Shown here: piece by piece, positions 24,701 to 34,615 of the stretch | Layout of the letters: every line of letters starts with the position of its first letter | Numbering within the stretch: the first letter of the stretch is position 1 | NCBI GenBank assembly: GCA_013339895.1 | Contig: JABACO010000006.1 | Coordinates: 615,168 to 679,167, forward strand | Direction of reading: 5' to 3' | From: Ephydatia muelleri | Lineage: Eukaryota; Porifera; Demospongiae; Spongillida; Spongillidae | Length of the DNA: 64,000 nt | Translations under genes and position numbers: made by a program | The notes under the pieces: model-generated | The model's input: the letters and a program-made list of their open reading frames with translations, nothing else | The model's database searches: none | Told to the model about the DNA's origin: nothing

Positions 24701-25408
24701 CAATGCTTTATGCGCGTGCGCTTAGCCGTCTAGGAGAGGGCTGTTGCATTGATCCATTGTAAGACAACAAAGGAAAATCAACTGTTGCGTTCATAATTGC
24801 TACCATCTTTAATGCGGTAGTGTAAAATAAACTGTAAACAGGGTTATGTAAATGTGGTTTGGATATTGTATTCATTAAAGTCTGTGGCTGGGTGTTATGA
24901 TAAGACAAGTGCGTGACAATGAACAGAATTGAGGACATTAAAATGGCTACCTGCCTTTAAATACAAATCCCAGGCCAGCACATCATTTTCCCACTAAGTT
25001 AACGAAAAAACCTGTCATATACTGTTGACAAGTATGCATGAAAAAAATTTGGTGGCATAATTTTCTTAGGGTTTTTAGCTACACACTGACATTGTGATTA
25101 ATTAATGCATAACCACACCCCTCATTACATGCATAACACGTTTGTACATTGAATGGTATGTCCCACGTACAATCTTTCATTTTGTGTCAAAATAACAAGC
25201 ATGCCCTTTTTTAGTTGCAAATAGTAGTCATTCAAACCAAATGAAGTCAAGAAAATAATTAATTATTCATAAACGTGTATTGGACTAACCAAATACAATG
25301 GGGTATGCAAATATATTGAGAAATTGTCTATTTCATTGAGGAGTACAACTGTGAGAAAAGGCATGCAAAATTGAAACTAAGGTGGTACAATTGTTTTTGG
25401 AATGACCC
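21727..25408 (-). mobile_element. 3.7 kb DDE transposon with about 575-bp terminal inverted repeats
   Basis: The left TIR is 21727-22297 and the right TIR 24828-25408. Both start GGGTCATTCCAAAAACAATT and are near-identical throughout. The 4-bp duplication TACG (21723-21726, 25409-25412) flanks the element. Removing the element plus one TACG restores the hAT reading frame. The near-identity of the arms suggests a recent insertion. I could not assign a superfamily from TIR or TSD. Confidence 0.9.
22295..24550 (-). CDS. Transposase of the long-TIR element, 751 aa
   Basis: One uninterrupted frame from ATG at 24550. The N-terminal 60 residues contain CTVCRKE. An acidic/serine-rich section (about 80-125) is followed by a helix-turn-helix-like part (SLRKTSAVFGVSRYLARRAK) and a Cys/His cluster (CVCTIHQN, CIFGSCETCPG). 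The catalytic core is YLIIADFSENYSF, then IYFSDGCAAQYKN, then AEWHFFATSHGKSAGDGAGG, consistent with D-D-E/D residues. The C-terminal 100 residues include a GYVTVAYVGECWLGCV stretch. I recognise closely similar predicted proteins from many invertebrates but no firm superfamily name. Being intact, with near-identical TIRs, it is the element in this window most likely to be active. Confidence 0.85.
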   Translation of the reverse strand: MSHPSEKKCFDPSKRHKKAQRKDVRVVPYSIIQRHPTLGLTRQHYLCTVCRKELQAVADTNMEDLENTGVDLDGMQATSVDVTETGDVEESTQSSESESVESSVEISLDEEADSRDYSALDGEEMIEQLKRKFCSSVSRSEKLTILTVLPQRWSLRKTSAVFGVSRYLARRAKLLVAEKGVLSSPNAQHTNALSLQTGEAVNNFYLSDELSRVMPGRKDFVSVLGADGNRQHMQKRLLLCNLKEAYTEWKNRHPELKVGFSKFASLRPRECILAGASGTHSVCVCTIHQNVKLMMIGSKLESLSGGELKHYNSCLAKLHCNPPSLNCIFGSCETCPGTEPLCKLLQAMACENSIDTVEVRQWTQTDRANLETKVMLFDDFIDVFISMLKKLTVHDFTAKMQARYVQECKDNLVEGEYLIIADFSENYSFVVQDEIQSFHWNNRSATVHPFVCYFKEQGELHHLCFVIISESTQHDVIAVHLFQKKLIEFLKGEGKRLQKMIYFSDGCAAQYKNCKNFLNLCLHLVDFGVPAEWHFFATSHGKSAGDGAGGTLKRLATKASLQHAYQDHILTAHELYQFAVNHIKGMRFCFVALGEHEQEAKLLDGRLARSRTVPGTQKLHCFIPISPNTLEVKLFSSSTVSRRERVEVGSEPVLTPQATAIGGYVTVAYVGECWLGCVVGANTSEHVITVTFLHPCIPASSFVYPEQEDVLDVDLSDVLTSVNATTATGRTYSLTRKEMQEASAALRARFV

Positions 25409-28400
25409 TACGGCGGCTTGACGAAGTGCCTCTTGCAAAGAAACATCCTTTGTTTGAAGAAAACAAGAAAGTTGCTCAGTAGCGGAAAAAACAAGGTGAG
25501 AAAGCTTAAATCCAAAATAAGTATCAAATGTATGAAGTTGAGCCAAAACTCCTCCTGCCTTGGCTCCGTATTCATCATGGCTCGTGCGATTGATTTCTTC
25601 CATAGCTTGGGTAAGTGGTTCGTAGTTTTCTACAACTGACTCTATTGCCGCAGTGCGCACAGTCCACCTAGTTGGGCATAATGGTTTGAGTCCTTGAGAG
25701 TCAGGGCTAACTTCATTTTTGATGTTGTTAAAAAGAAATGTACGTTTGGGAGAGTAGCGAATTAATTGCGATATTTCCATCACCAGGCTTAAACAGTCTC
25801 GAACATTTTTATTAATCTTTGCTGCATCCTGTAAGCAAAGGTTTAAGCAATGGGCCAAACAATGCACATGAATGGCTGTTGGTTCTTCTTTTCTCAGCTG
25901 AGTTGCAACTCCTCTTAAGTGACCCATCATGTTCGATGCCCCATCATAACCCTGCCCTCTACATTGCGATAGAGGCAAGATACATCGGGTTAAAACATCC
26001 TTTATTGCTTGGCAAATTGAATCAGCATCTGTTCTATCCAACTGAACTAGTCCTATAAAGTCTTCGTGGATATCAAAGTGCTGGTCTACCCATCTAATAC
26101 ATATACATAATTGTTCACAATTGCTTACATCCCTTGTTTCATCTGCTAGTATAGCAAACATGCTACTATTTGTACAAATCTCATCTAGCAAATGTCTTAA
26201 TAGCTGGTTTCCCATTATTGTAATGCATTCATTTACAATCTCTGGTGATAAATAATCATTATCATGAATCCACTTCTTTAGTTGGGGATCATCTTCTGCT
26301 CTCAATTGTAGAAGCTGCACTAAATTGCCATCTTTATCATGATGCCCCCTAATCGCAAGGCCTTGTTTTAGTAGCATGCGCAAAGTAGACAGTTGTTTCA
26401 AAAACATTTCTCTTCTGACTGCTTGCACTTTTTTTATCTGGTCATTCAGTTGAGAGCCTATTCCAGGAGTATTACGCCTTTTAAATTTGAACATTGCTTC
26501 CCGGTGGCAGCTACTCAACTGATGATATTGAAATTTTGATATTGCCTTTTTCCAATTTTTAAAACCGTCTGTAATGAAGGCAGGCTCTAAACATTTAGCG
26601 AACTGTAGCTCATTTTCCTGTATGCATGATCTACAGTAGAAGCAATATACTCGATTCTGTGTAGTGCAAAGAGTAAGCCATGGAAACTCTTTAAACCATT
26701 GCTTTTGAAACACACGTAACTGTTTTCCAATCTGTTCTTTTGTTGCTTCAAGAATGGCATCATTTAAAGGTTGGTTTGGTGACATACGATTTAAGCAGCA
26801 TTCTGCAGTACATCGCAATGTATGGCCCACACTGCAGAAGATTTTTTATTAAATAAAGTATTCATTATTATCATCTACCTCAATGAATGTGGGGCACTCT
26901 CAATTAGCTGAGAAGGAACTGCGCAATCACAGTTGCCTCTACCAGTATCATCAGCAGAGATCAGCATTGCTGTTCCGATATGCAATGCATGCATGGTGAA
27001 TGCAGGACAATACTTGTATACAGAAATGAACAAAACTGCCCATACCTGAGCTAGTTTGACCAACATTGCTGTCAATGCATACCTGAAATGTGTGAGGGAC
27101 ACAGATTTTTCTCTAAAACCGTACATGCAATATTGTGTATGCTTCTAGTTATTAAGTGTAGAGTGTAATTTATCGTTTATGCATGCATTGGTACCAACCT
27201 GTGTCACTCTGAACATTCGGATCTTCCAATGCTTCTTCACTGTGCAACTCATTTGCTTCTTTTTCATATGTTTCCCGTGTTGAATGCATGCAGGTACACT
27301 ATACGTGTATACAGAAATCCATACCTGAACTAGTTTGACCAACATTACTGCTGTCAATGCATCCTGAAATGTGAGGGACATATAGATTTTTCTATTGTGC
27401 CATGCTCCCAGTCATCAAGTGCAGAGATTAAATTATCCTTCATGCATGCATGCATTGGTACCTGTGTCACTCTGACCATTCAGATCTTGCAATGCTGCTT
27501 CTCTGTGCAACTCATTTGCACCTTTCTCGTAAGTTTCACTTAAAACTAAAAATAAGAGCAAACATTCCATGTCGATCATCTGCTCAGATAGTCACGGGCA
27601 GGACATGTGGTCAAAGATGCTATCAATCAGAACAACCACAATTCACACCACTGACTAGATGACCGTCTCGGTCAAGTTTGCTGGCATCCCAACATACATT
27701 AGACAATACTATTGTCTGACAAGCATGGAAGCGAAGTGACCTGGTTACAGTGTATACTGTAAAACAAAGCGCGTAGTAATACTGATTACCATTGTGGTGC
27801 CGCAAGCGCTATTCGTACAATGCACGATGCCAAGAGCTGGCTACGATAGAAAGCCAACCTTTGGACTTCTTTTGAAAATATGTTAGGACAGATGGACAAT
27901 CACTTTCTTTGAGTTTCCGCTTTGTCTTTGTCGCCATGGTCTCGATCGCTTCTTGAATCAGTTAATCGATCAATTTTAATATAATTTTATTCATAAATAT
28001 GGTTAACCCAAGCCGGGTCGCTGCTAATAGTAATGTGGGAGGACGGTTGGTAGGCGTTCTCGTGCCCCGACTCCGACCATAATTTGTATATCCTTCCGGT
28101 CAGGGCACGTGACAACGCTCTCTTAGCACCTTTGGGGAGTGAGCTCCACCTACCCACCGAGTCACGCCATTTAAAGGCGGAGTATACAATTAAAAAAAAA
28201 AAGAAACGGTTGCCTGTTTGTCCTTATGTCCGACCTTTCACGCTGGACTGAGCCGCGTGTCTGCTTTAGGCTCTGCGCATGCGCCTTTAGGAGATCGTGT
28301 GCTGGCCCGTTGTGTTAACTTCGTTTAACTCCTTGCGTTAAACGGTATTTAACCCAAGCCGGGTCGCTGCTAATAGTAATGTGGGAGGACGGTTGGTAGG

Positions 28401-28634
28401 CGTTCTCGTGCCCCGACTCCGACCATAATTTGTATATCCTTCCGGTCAGGGCACGTGACAACGCTCTCTTAGCACCTTTGGGGAGTGAGCTCCACCTACC
28501 CAAGAGGGATGAGTCATCCCCGAACTCCCCTTTCACCACTCCCTCGCCGTCCCCCAGCACAATACTACTGATTAACTTTAATACTACCAACTGGGTACCA
28601 CTTTTACAAGGCCTATCGAGTGCTGCATGCGGTA

Positions 28635-29615
28635 TCACCCTGCCAGTCGTGTCGATATGGCGGCTAGACGTTCTCGGGGTACCCTCACGTACACCAGGTA
28701 AGCGCTGCTCTTCCATCTTCCCAGCGTCTGGATCATGGAGTCCTCCACTCCGGCTGCTGCCGCGGACGTGGCGGCGCCTATTCTAAAACTGTGGCCTGCG
28801 TAGCTCGACCTGTCAATGCCAGCCTTTGTCAACGTCTCTTTGATGCGGTCCACAAATGCTGGTTTCGTCAGCGGACGGCCGTCCTTGAGTTGAAACAAGG
28901 GCCCGGTGCCATGGCCCTTCCGCACCGCCAAGTAAGTCAACAAGGCGACAACCGGGCATAGGGCTTTCCCAGTTCTCCCCAATGAAATTACCACTCCTTT
29001 TCTGAATGGGTCTGTCTTTGATGCCTTTAGCGTGAGATGGATGATTTCTGGCCTTCCAGGTTGGTCTACTGACACATCTTTAATACCGAGGTGAGATTCG
29101 GGACAGTATGCGCCGAGAGCGGGGACGGTTATCTCCCCTGACCTCAAGAAGCCAAAGTAGCAGGCACAAGCTGCTGCCCACAGCATGATGTTGTCAAACT
29201 CTGCACTGTTCCAATTTAGCACCTCTTTGATCTTCAACATTATGTCGGGTGTGATGGGAAGGCGGATGTGCCTGGCACCTGGGGTAATCCTGGACCTTTC
29301 AATTCGTGCACCCTTTAATACATACTGAAGTTTCGGCATCTCCGATGCGAACGGGTCGCCCACGCCGCTGGTTATCTGCAGGTGGCGTACTGCTGAGAGG
29401 TAGGATTTCATGGTCTGATGAGATAAACCTTGCACAAATAACCATGCTACAAATTTACAGAGAGTCTCCTCGTTTGTCGGAAGTGGCTGAACGTGATCTT
29501 CTGAACAGAATGTTAAGTAGCGGTTCTGCGCGGAACAATAGACGCGTCTAGAGGAAGGGGCGAGGGACTCATGAAGGAGTCTCTCAACCACCTTACCCAG
29601 GTCTTGTTTGTCCAT
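28635..29615 (-). CDS. Tyrosine recombinase of the Ngaro-type element
   Basis: 326 residues. The N-terminal SAM-like core-binding part (PSSRRVYCSAQNRYLTFC) is followed by the catalytic domain with the first arginine in FGFLRSGEITV, then H-x-x-R in AGHSFRIGAATS, LGRWKSSAYLVY, and the nucleophile candidate tyrosine in AYLVYVRVPRE. It overlaps the end of the RT frame by about 100 bp in another frame. In this class the enzyme replaces an integrase and inserts a circular DNA intermediate. The frame is intact. Confidence 0.92.
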   Translation of the reverse strand: MDKQDLGKVVERLLHESLAPSSRRVYCSAQNRYLTFCSEDHVQPLPTNEETLCKFVAWLFVQGLSHQTMKSYLSAVRHLQITSGVGDPFASEMPKLQYVLKGARIERSRITPGARHIRLPITPDIMLKIKEVLNWNSAEFDNIMLWAAACACYFGFLRSGEITVPALGAYCPESHLGIKDVSVDQPGRPEIIHLTLKASKTDPFRKGVVISLGRTGKALCPVVALLTYLAVRKGHGTGPLFQLKDGRPLTKPAFVDRIKETLTKAGIDRSSYAGHSFRIGAATSAAAAGVEDSMIQTLGRWKSSAYLVYVRVPRERLAAISTRLAG

Positions 29616-31300
29616 TCCCCGGTGACTGCTCCCAGTTGCTCTAGCCAGGGTGGTATCTGTGTCGGTCGGTCGTCTGCCTCGGACACCTTAGAAAGGAAGG
29701 AAGAGAGGCGATTACGCGACAGGTCATCCGCCTTATCGTTAGCAACTCCTTCTACATGTCGGGCCACCAACGTAAAGTTGAACTTTGCCTCCGCGAAGTG
29801 AATGCACCGTAGTAAGTGAGCCAGGTGTTCATCCTTAGAGCAGCCGCGGTTAATAACCTCCACCACTGCGAGATTGTCGCAGCTCCACTGCACCACTCCT
29901 CTTACCCATTCACTGCCCCAAACAAAACAGCCCCACATTACAGGCACCATCTCTTTCACTGCGATCGACCACTCTGTGGACACCTCCGTCCATGGGTACT
30001 GGAACCACCTTGTGTGCCAGTAAGCGCCGCAACCCCAACTGCCAGACGCGTCGCTCCAAACCATCTGGTCCGGGTGTTTCTTTCTGTCGTCCCACATCAT
30101 TGACACCCCGTTCCACTGCGGGAGGAATATATACCACCATCCAAGGTCGGATCGACACTCCATATTGAGACGGATGTGCCGGTTTAACTGTCGAGTACAG
30201 TTAGAGAGGTTAATTAGTCTGCGAAGGAACCGCTTTCCCGGGCGAACCACTTTACACGCGTGGCCCAACACACCAATCAGCGATAGCAGCTCCCGCTTTG
30301 TTCCGCTCCGTCGCCCGTACCAGGCTTTTGCAGCGGTCCGCACCGCTTGCAGCTTCGCCTCGGGCAGTCGGAGCTCCAACGTTATCGTATCAATTTTGAT
30401 ACCCAGAAATGTCAGGCAGGTTGTTGGTCCCTCCAATTTCTCCAGCGCCAATGGAACACCTAAGCATTCGCATGTCTCCAGCACCACATCCAATCCCTTC
30501 TGACATGTATCGTTGTGTGTGGGCCCCAGGAGTATGAAATCGTCCAAATAGTGTCTCACGTGCTTGACCCCCCGTTTTTGGAATACCCACTCCAACATGT
30601 CGGCCACAGCCGTAAATATCTTAGGAGCAGAGCGCAACCCGAACGGTAAGGTCGTGTCGATGTATGCCAAGCCCTGCCACTCCATGCCTAGCAGCAGTCG
30701 ATCCTCCGGATGTACCGGAAGTAGCCTGTATGCACTCTTTATATCGACCTTCGCCATTAGTGTGCCCCTCCCCAGTCGGAGGATTATTGATGCTACGTCT
30801 TCCACACTTACGTAGGACAGTGAACACAATTCACTGTCGATTCCGTCGTTCACGCTGCTCCCGTGCGGAGATGACAAATCCACTATCAGTCGCCACTTCC
30901 CCGTCTGGCCCTTGGGGATCACGCCGAAGGGGCTGATCTGTAACCCTACCACCGTCTCCGCAGGACCCATCCGTATCACGCGGCCCTGGGCACACTCCTC
31001 CTTAAGATAGGCCGTCACAACCTCCTGGTTCTCCGCGGCCGAAGGTAAATTGGCTCTAGCGCTGATGCATCTCTGTTTTGCATAATCGAAGCCAACCCGG
31101 AAGCCCGTCTGTATCCCTGACACGATATATGCCACTAAATCCTCATCGGGGTGGCCCACCAGTGCCTTCTCCCATTCTTCAGCCTTCAAGGGAGTCGATA
31201 TATTCTGCAGCTCAGCTGGGCCCTTGTTAGGTATTAATGGTGTGCATCTATTCAATGCTAGAAGCTGATCTGTGAAGGCACCAACCCCGTAGCCCTGACC
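29513..31300 (-). CDS. Reverse transcriptase-RNase H of the Ngaro-type element
   Basis: The RT palm is visible as LIVDLSSPHG, AKVDIKSAYRLLPV, LPFGLRSAPKIF and the catalytic YLDDFILLG. The RNase H part follows with WSDASGSWGCGAYW, VKEMVPVMWG, SCDNLAVVEVIN and NDKADDLSR, the D-E-D-D set. The continuous frame from an ATG is 29513-31255. Reading open back to a CATTAG acceptor at 31301 adds GYGVGAFTDQLLALN, so the true start is probably spliced or read through from gag. No stops or shifts were seen. Confidence 0.9.
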   Translation of the reverse strand, partial: GQGYGVGAFTDQLLALNRCTPLIPNKGPAELQNISTPLKAEEWEKALVGHPDEDLVAYIVSGIQTGFRVGFDYAKQRCISARANLPSAAENQEVVTAYLKEECAQGRVIRMGPAETVVGLQISPFGVIPKGQTGKWRLIVDLSSPHGSSVNDGIDSELCSLSYVSVEDVASIILRLGRGTLMAKVDIKSAYRLLPVHPEDRLLLGMEWQGLAYIDTTLPFGLRSAPKIFTAVADMLEWVFQKRGVKHVRHYLDDFILLGPTHNDTCQKGLDVVLETCECLGVPLALEKLEGPTTCLTFLGIKIDTITLELRLPEAKLQAVRTAAKAWYGRRSGTKRELLSLIGVLGHACKVVRPGKRFLRRLINLSNCTRQLNRHIRLNMECRSDLGWWYIFLPQWNGVSMMWDDRKKHPDQMVWSDASGSWGCGAYWHTRWFQYPWTEVSTEWSIAVKEMVPVMWGCFVWGSEWVRGVVQWSCDNLAVVEVINRGCSKDEHLAHLLRCIHFAEAKFNFTLVARHVEGVANDKADDLSRNRLSSFLSKVSEADDRPTQIPPWLEQLGAVTGEWTNKTWVRWLRDSFMSPSPLPLDASIVPRRTAT

Positions 31301-31329
31301 TAATGAGCCAGAGAGAAAGACATGCCGTT

Positions 31330-31625
31330 AAACTACACATATATCAGCTTATTTTAAGCCTACCATCTCGGAATGGCTGACGCAAGTAAGTGAAAACGTC
31401 ACACCCTGAGGTGGAGTTTACCTGACAGCAGACCAAAGTGGAGGGTTTGTTTAATTTAATAGCCCTACCCCCAAGATACATATCAGCCTATCCCAAGCCC
31501 ACCAACTCAGGATGGCTGACGCAAGTAATATGAAACGTCACACCATGAGGTGGAGTTTACCTGACAGCAGACCACCCCAAGTGGAGGAAGGGTTTGTTTA
31601 TTCCATTAACTTAACAACCCTTCCC
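31330..31625. repeat. Two tandem 150-bp units between gag and RT
   Basis: Both carry GGCTGACGCAAGTAA, GTCACACC.TGAGGTGGAGT and TTACCTGACAGCAGACCA. They lie in the gag-RT spacer of the retrotransposon, possibly an intron. Confidence 0.8.
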
Positions 31626-31675
31626 CTTTATATGTAATGCCAAATCACAACTGATGCGAATGCAAATGCACAATA

Positions 31676-33496
31676 CTAGTTTTTGGAGGAGTCTTTTTTA
31701 CATTCCGTACTAGGGTGCTGGCCCCCACAAACAGCACATCTGTGACGGAAACGGCAATGATCATAGGGACATGATCGGTTTTTGTTGAAACGGAAGCACA
31801 CATCCGTTTTTGCTTTCCCTCCGACTCCAGCCTTTTGTTCAGCCCTAGCTGGCCTCTGTGCCATTTCCGCTGCTTCTGACACCTGCGGGTTTGCTGCCCG
31901 CCTTGCCCTGCCCACGAAACATTGATTGTAAAGTTGTGGGTCCAGCTGGGCCCATGCCCTATTTCCCGAGACCGCTGCCTGCTGCCTAAACCTCACATCA
32001 TACTCACGCCACGCGGGTTCCTCGTACTCCCGGTAGGCCCGGAGTATGTGCAGCATATATGCCAGTAACTCTGGTGTCATATCAGGGTGCTTCTTCCCCA
32101 CTGCAGCCACGTAGATGGTGAAGCACATCGTCCAGGTTCTGATATCCTCCACCGACTTCCGTTTTGCCCTTGCTACCTCCAGGCCAGGCAGAATTACATA
32201 TCGTCGTGGATCTGGTTCCGGATCCAGGACCTCCTGCCACTGGGCTGGTCTCAGGTCAGCCATGTCCACAAACTCAAGCGCCTGAATCCGCTCCACCAGC
32301 CTCTTGCTGAGTGGCGGGAACCCATTCCCCACTGACACATATGTCACCCTGGTAGATGACGGTTCACCTTGAGGCCATAACCAATCAGCCACCCCTGTTG
32401 CACCAGTAGCCAACAACTGGCCCACAGTCTGGCGGGTAGCCTCTGCTACTCCCCTCCTCTCCACTGTGTCCTGTCCACTCAGTATAGGTAAGGACGGGAC
32501 CTGCTCCACTGATGGCTCCACTCCTACCCTGACAGTTCCTAAATTGGGTCGTTACATATGATTAACTACTTGGTCTGACCTCATACCAATCACCATTTCC
32601 ATAACCGCTAGGGTTCCATCCCTGTATTTAAAAATTTTTTTTATAGATTTACATTTTTTTTTTAAATTTTTTATTTTATTTTATTTTTTTTATATTTATT
32701 TATATTTTACATTTCATTTCGTTTATTTATTTCTAACCATTGGAGGTCTGCCCTAGCCATTTCCAACAACCATTAGGAGTCCAGTCTTGCCTTTTCCATA
32801 ACCACTAGGGGTCCACCCCTAGCCATTTATTAACCACTAGGGGTCCACCCCTAGCCATTTTCCATAACCACTAGGGGTCCACCCCTAGCCATTTTCATAA
32901 TCACCAGGGGGTCCACCCCTAGCCATTTTCCATAACCATAAGGGGTCCTCCCCTACCATTTTTCATAACCACTAGGGGTCCACCCCTAGCCATTCTCCAT
33001 AACCACTAGGGGTCCAACCCTAGCCATTTTCCATAACCACTAGGGGTCCACCCCTAGCCATTTTTCATAACCGCTAGGGGTCCTCCCTAGCCACTTTCAT
33101 AACCACTAGGGGTCCACCCCTAGCCATTTTCCCTAACCACTAGGGGTCCACCCCTAGCCTTTTCCCATAACCACTAGGGGTCCACCCTTAGCCATTTTCC
33201 ATAATCGCTAGGGGTCCTCCCTAGCCATTTCCATAACTGCTAGGGGTCCACCCCTAGCCATTTTTTTTTTTTTTAATAACCACTAGGGATCCACCCCTAG
33301 CCATTTTCCATAACCACTAGGGGTCCACCCCTAGCCCTTTTTTTTCATAACCACTAGGGGTCCACCCCTAGCCATTTCACCAACACCACCCTAGCCTATA
33401 ATTGTTATTTTAAACAATAGATCGCCAAACTGGGGGTCCGCCCCGCCACTTCTTTCGTGCCACTTAATGGCCGGCCACTCCCAGTATATATATATA

Positions 33497-33530
<34 letters not shown>

Positions 33531-33881
33531 TTTGCGGGGCCCACCGCCGGCTACGTAAAGGACATGCCGCCCTTACCAGTACCCTAATTACTTATATTTC
33601 CGCTTACCCGTCGTCCCGCTTTGTAGGGATGACTCGCCCTGCTGTCGCTGGCCACGGTGTTCTTCAAATACCTCTCTTGCTACGGACCGCATCACCCATT
33701 TCAGATTTTCCAACGTAACTTCCGTTCCCTTTTGCTGGTTTGTAGCGGTAGAGTCCCGCTGCCCTTGTGAGTGCTGGTGGTGTGAACTGGTCGCATCCTG
33801 CTGCCCCTGTGAGTGCTGGTGGTGAGAACTGGTCGCATCCTGCTGCCCTTGAGCACTCGTTTGGTTCTCTTTGTCCCCCAT
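31676..33881 (-). CDS. Gag-like ORF of the Ngaro-type element, apparently spliced
   Basis: Exon 1 (33881-33608) starts with an ATG one base after repeat B. It encodes two 13-residue QQDATSSHHQHSQG-type repeats and a basic stretch. Exon 2 (32538-31676) joins in phase (acg acg g | ga act) through a GTAAGC donor and TTTAG acceptor. It ends in a nucleocapsid-like Cys/His region, CFRFNKNRSCPYDHCRFRH and CAVCGGQHPSTEC. The 1.07 kb intron contains the hairpin minisatellite. The alternative is an unspliced 281-residue gag starting at 32521. Confidence 0.7.
32745..33385. repeat. Hairpin-forming minisatellite in the gag intron
   Basis: About 18 units of roughly 34 bp, consensus ACCACTAGGGGTCCACCCCTAGCCATTTTCCATA. 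Each unit contains CTAGGGG-tcca-CCCCTAG, a 7-bp stem with a 4-base loop. Stem arms are mostly conserved while spacers vary (including T-runs). Confidence 0.92.
33484..33531. repeat. (TA)n and (TAT)n microsatellite
   Basis: About 6 TA units followed by about 11 ATT units inside the retrotransposon. Confidence 0.9.
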
Positions 33882-34329
33882 AAAAAGAAACGGTTGCCTG
33901 TTTGTCCTTATGTCCGACCTTTCACGCTGGACTGAGCCGCGTGTCTGCTTTAGGCTCTGCGCATGCGCCTTTAGGAGATCGTGTGCTGGCCCGTTGTGTT
34001 AACTTCGTTTAACTCCTTGCGTTAAACGGTATGCAAAAAAAGTGAGGGGGCTGAGCCCCCCCGTCCAAAGTGGGGGGGGGGGGGGGGGCTATAGCCCCCC
34101 CCCTGCCCCCCCGCTTCCTACGCCTATGACAAGCAGGTTCATTCATCGCTGTACACCGCACAGAAATGCTATTGCAAAGCAATTGTAAGTGCTTTTGAAG
34201 TAAGGAAAGAGCTGTGCGTACAAAAGCGCACCGTTGAACAATAGCGCACCAATGAACAAAAGCGTTTATGTGAGCGCTAGCGCTACACAAGTTACATGCG
34301 GATGTGACGTCTTTACCTACTTACTTTGA

Positions 34330-34615
34330 TTAGCGCAAAAACGTCATCATTGTTATGAATATAATTACGCGTGACCCCTGCAGTGGTTAAACTACAAATT
34401 TAAGAATGGAAGATATCAATAGCAACAGGACCCTCTATGTACACACTGATTTGAACACTCCAACTTGAAGATGTGGCAACTCTAAACCTCAGGGGTATCA
34501 TCAATACTGTGCTTGTGCAAGACATTTCTTACATGTAGAGCAATATAAACCAAAGTTTAATATTGGATGTGGGAAAAAATGGTGTGGTATGAAGTGGGAC
34601 ATCGATAGCGTAAGC
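34330..34615. mobile_element. Right arm of the split foldback element
   Basis: Inverted relative to 20101-20290. It ends with the complement of the family block ACTTCATACYACACCATTT and GCTATCGAT (near 34585-34610). Confidence 0.55.

Larger units (their letters stand above)
20959..27937 (-). pseudogene. hAT transposase (ZMYM1-like), interrupted
   Basis: Exon-like blocks on the minus strand: first exon with MATKTKRKLKESDCPSVLTYFQ (27937 to about 27862), two duplicated pairs of small exons with ETYEK.ANELH and NVGQTSSG (27545-27045), a DDTGRGNCDCAVPSQLIES block (26960-26880), then a long frame from 26830. That frame has a TTF zinc finger (CFYCRSC ... CHREAMF), the catalytic core (AILADETRDVSNCEQL, GYDGASNMMG, HCLAHCLNL) and CPTRW. 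It is broken at 25409 by the 3.7 kb DDE element and resumes at 21726 with AVRFFERNRSDEAF. A one-base frame change at about 21398 precedes the C-terminal dimerisation region (STATAERSFSTLRRIKTYLR), ending at 20959. The insertion plus frameshift make it inactive. Confidence 0.85.
28003..34031 (-). mobile_element. Ngaro-type tyrosine-recombinase retrotransposon
   Basis: Coding runs right to left. Split direct repeats are laid out as expected for Ngaro/PAT elements: block B at the 5' end (33882-34031), then gag, RT-RNase H and recombinase, then A (28349-28502) abutting B (28198-28347), and A again at the 3' end (28003-28156). A copies are 154 bp and B copies about 150 bp, near-identical in pairs. 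No target-site duplication is seen, as expected for recombinase-mediated insertion. It sits inside the hAT element near its 5' side. Confidence 0.9.
20636..34128 (-). mobile_element. hAT-superfamily transposon containing two further elements
   Basis: The left end CAGTGGCGTAGGAAC and the inverted right end (CATAGGCGTAGGAAG, at 34114-34128) match at 13 of 15 positions. Both are followed inward by G-rich/C-rich runs. The flanks share ACAAGCAG (20631-20638 and 34129-34136). Because the last three bases overlap the inverted repeat, the target duplication is 5 to 8 bp. Without the nested elements (21727-25408 and 28003-34031) the hAT copy would be about 3.8 kb, a normal size for the superfamily. 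Confidence 0.75.

Noticed and set aside
28003..34031. LTR retrotransposon
   Set aside because: No protease or DDE integrase, no simple LTRs. Split A/B repeats and a tyrosine recombinase place it with Ngaro/DIRS-type elements.
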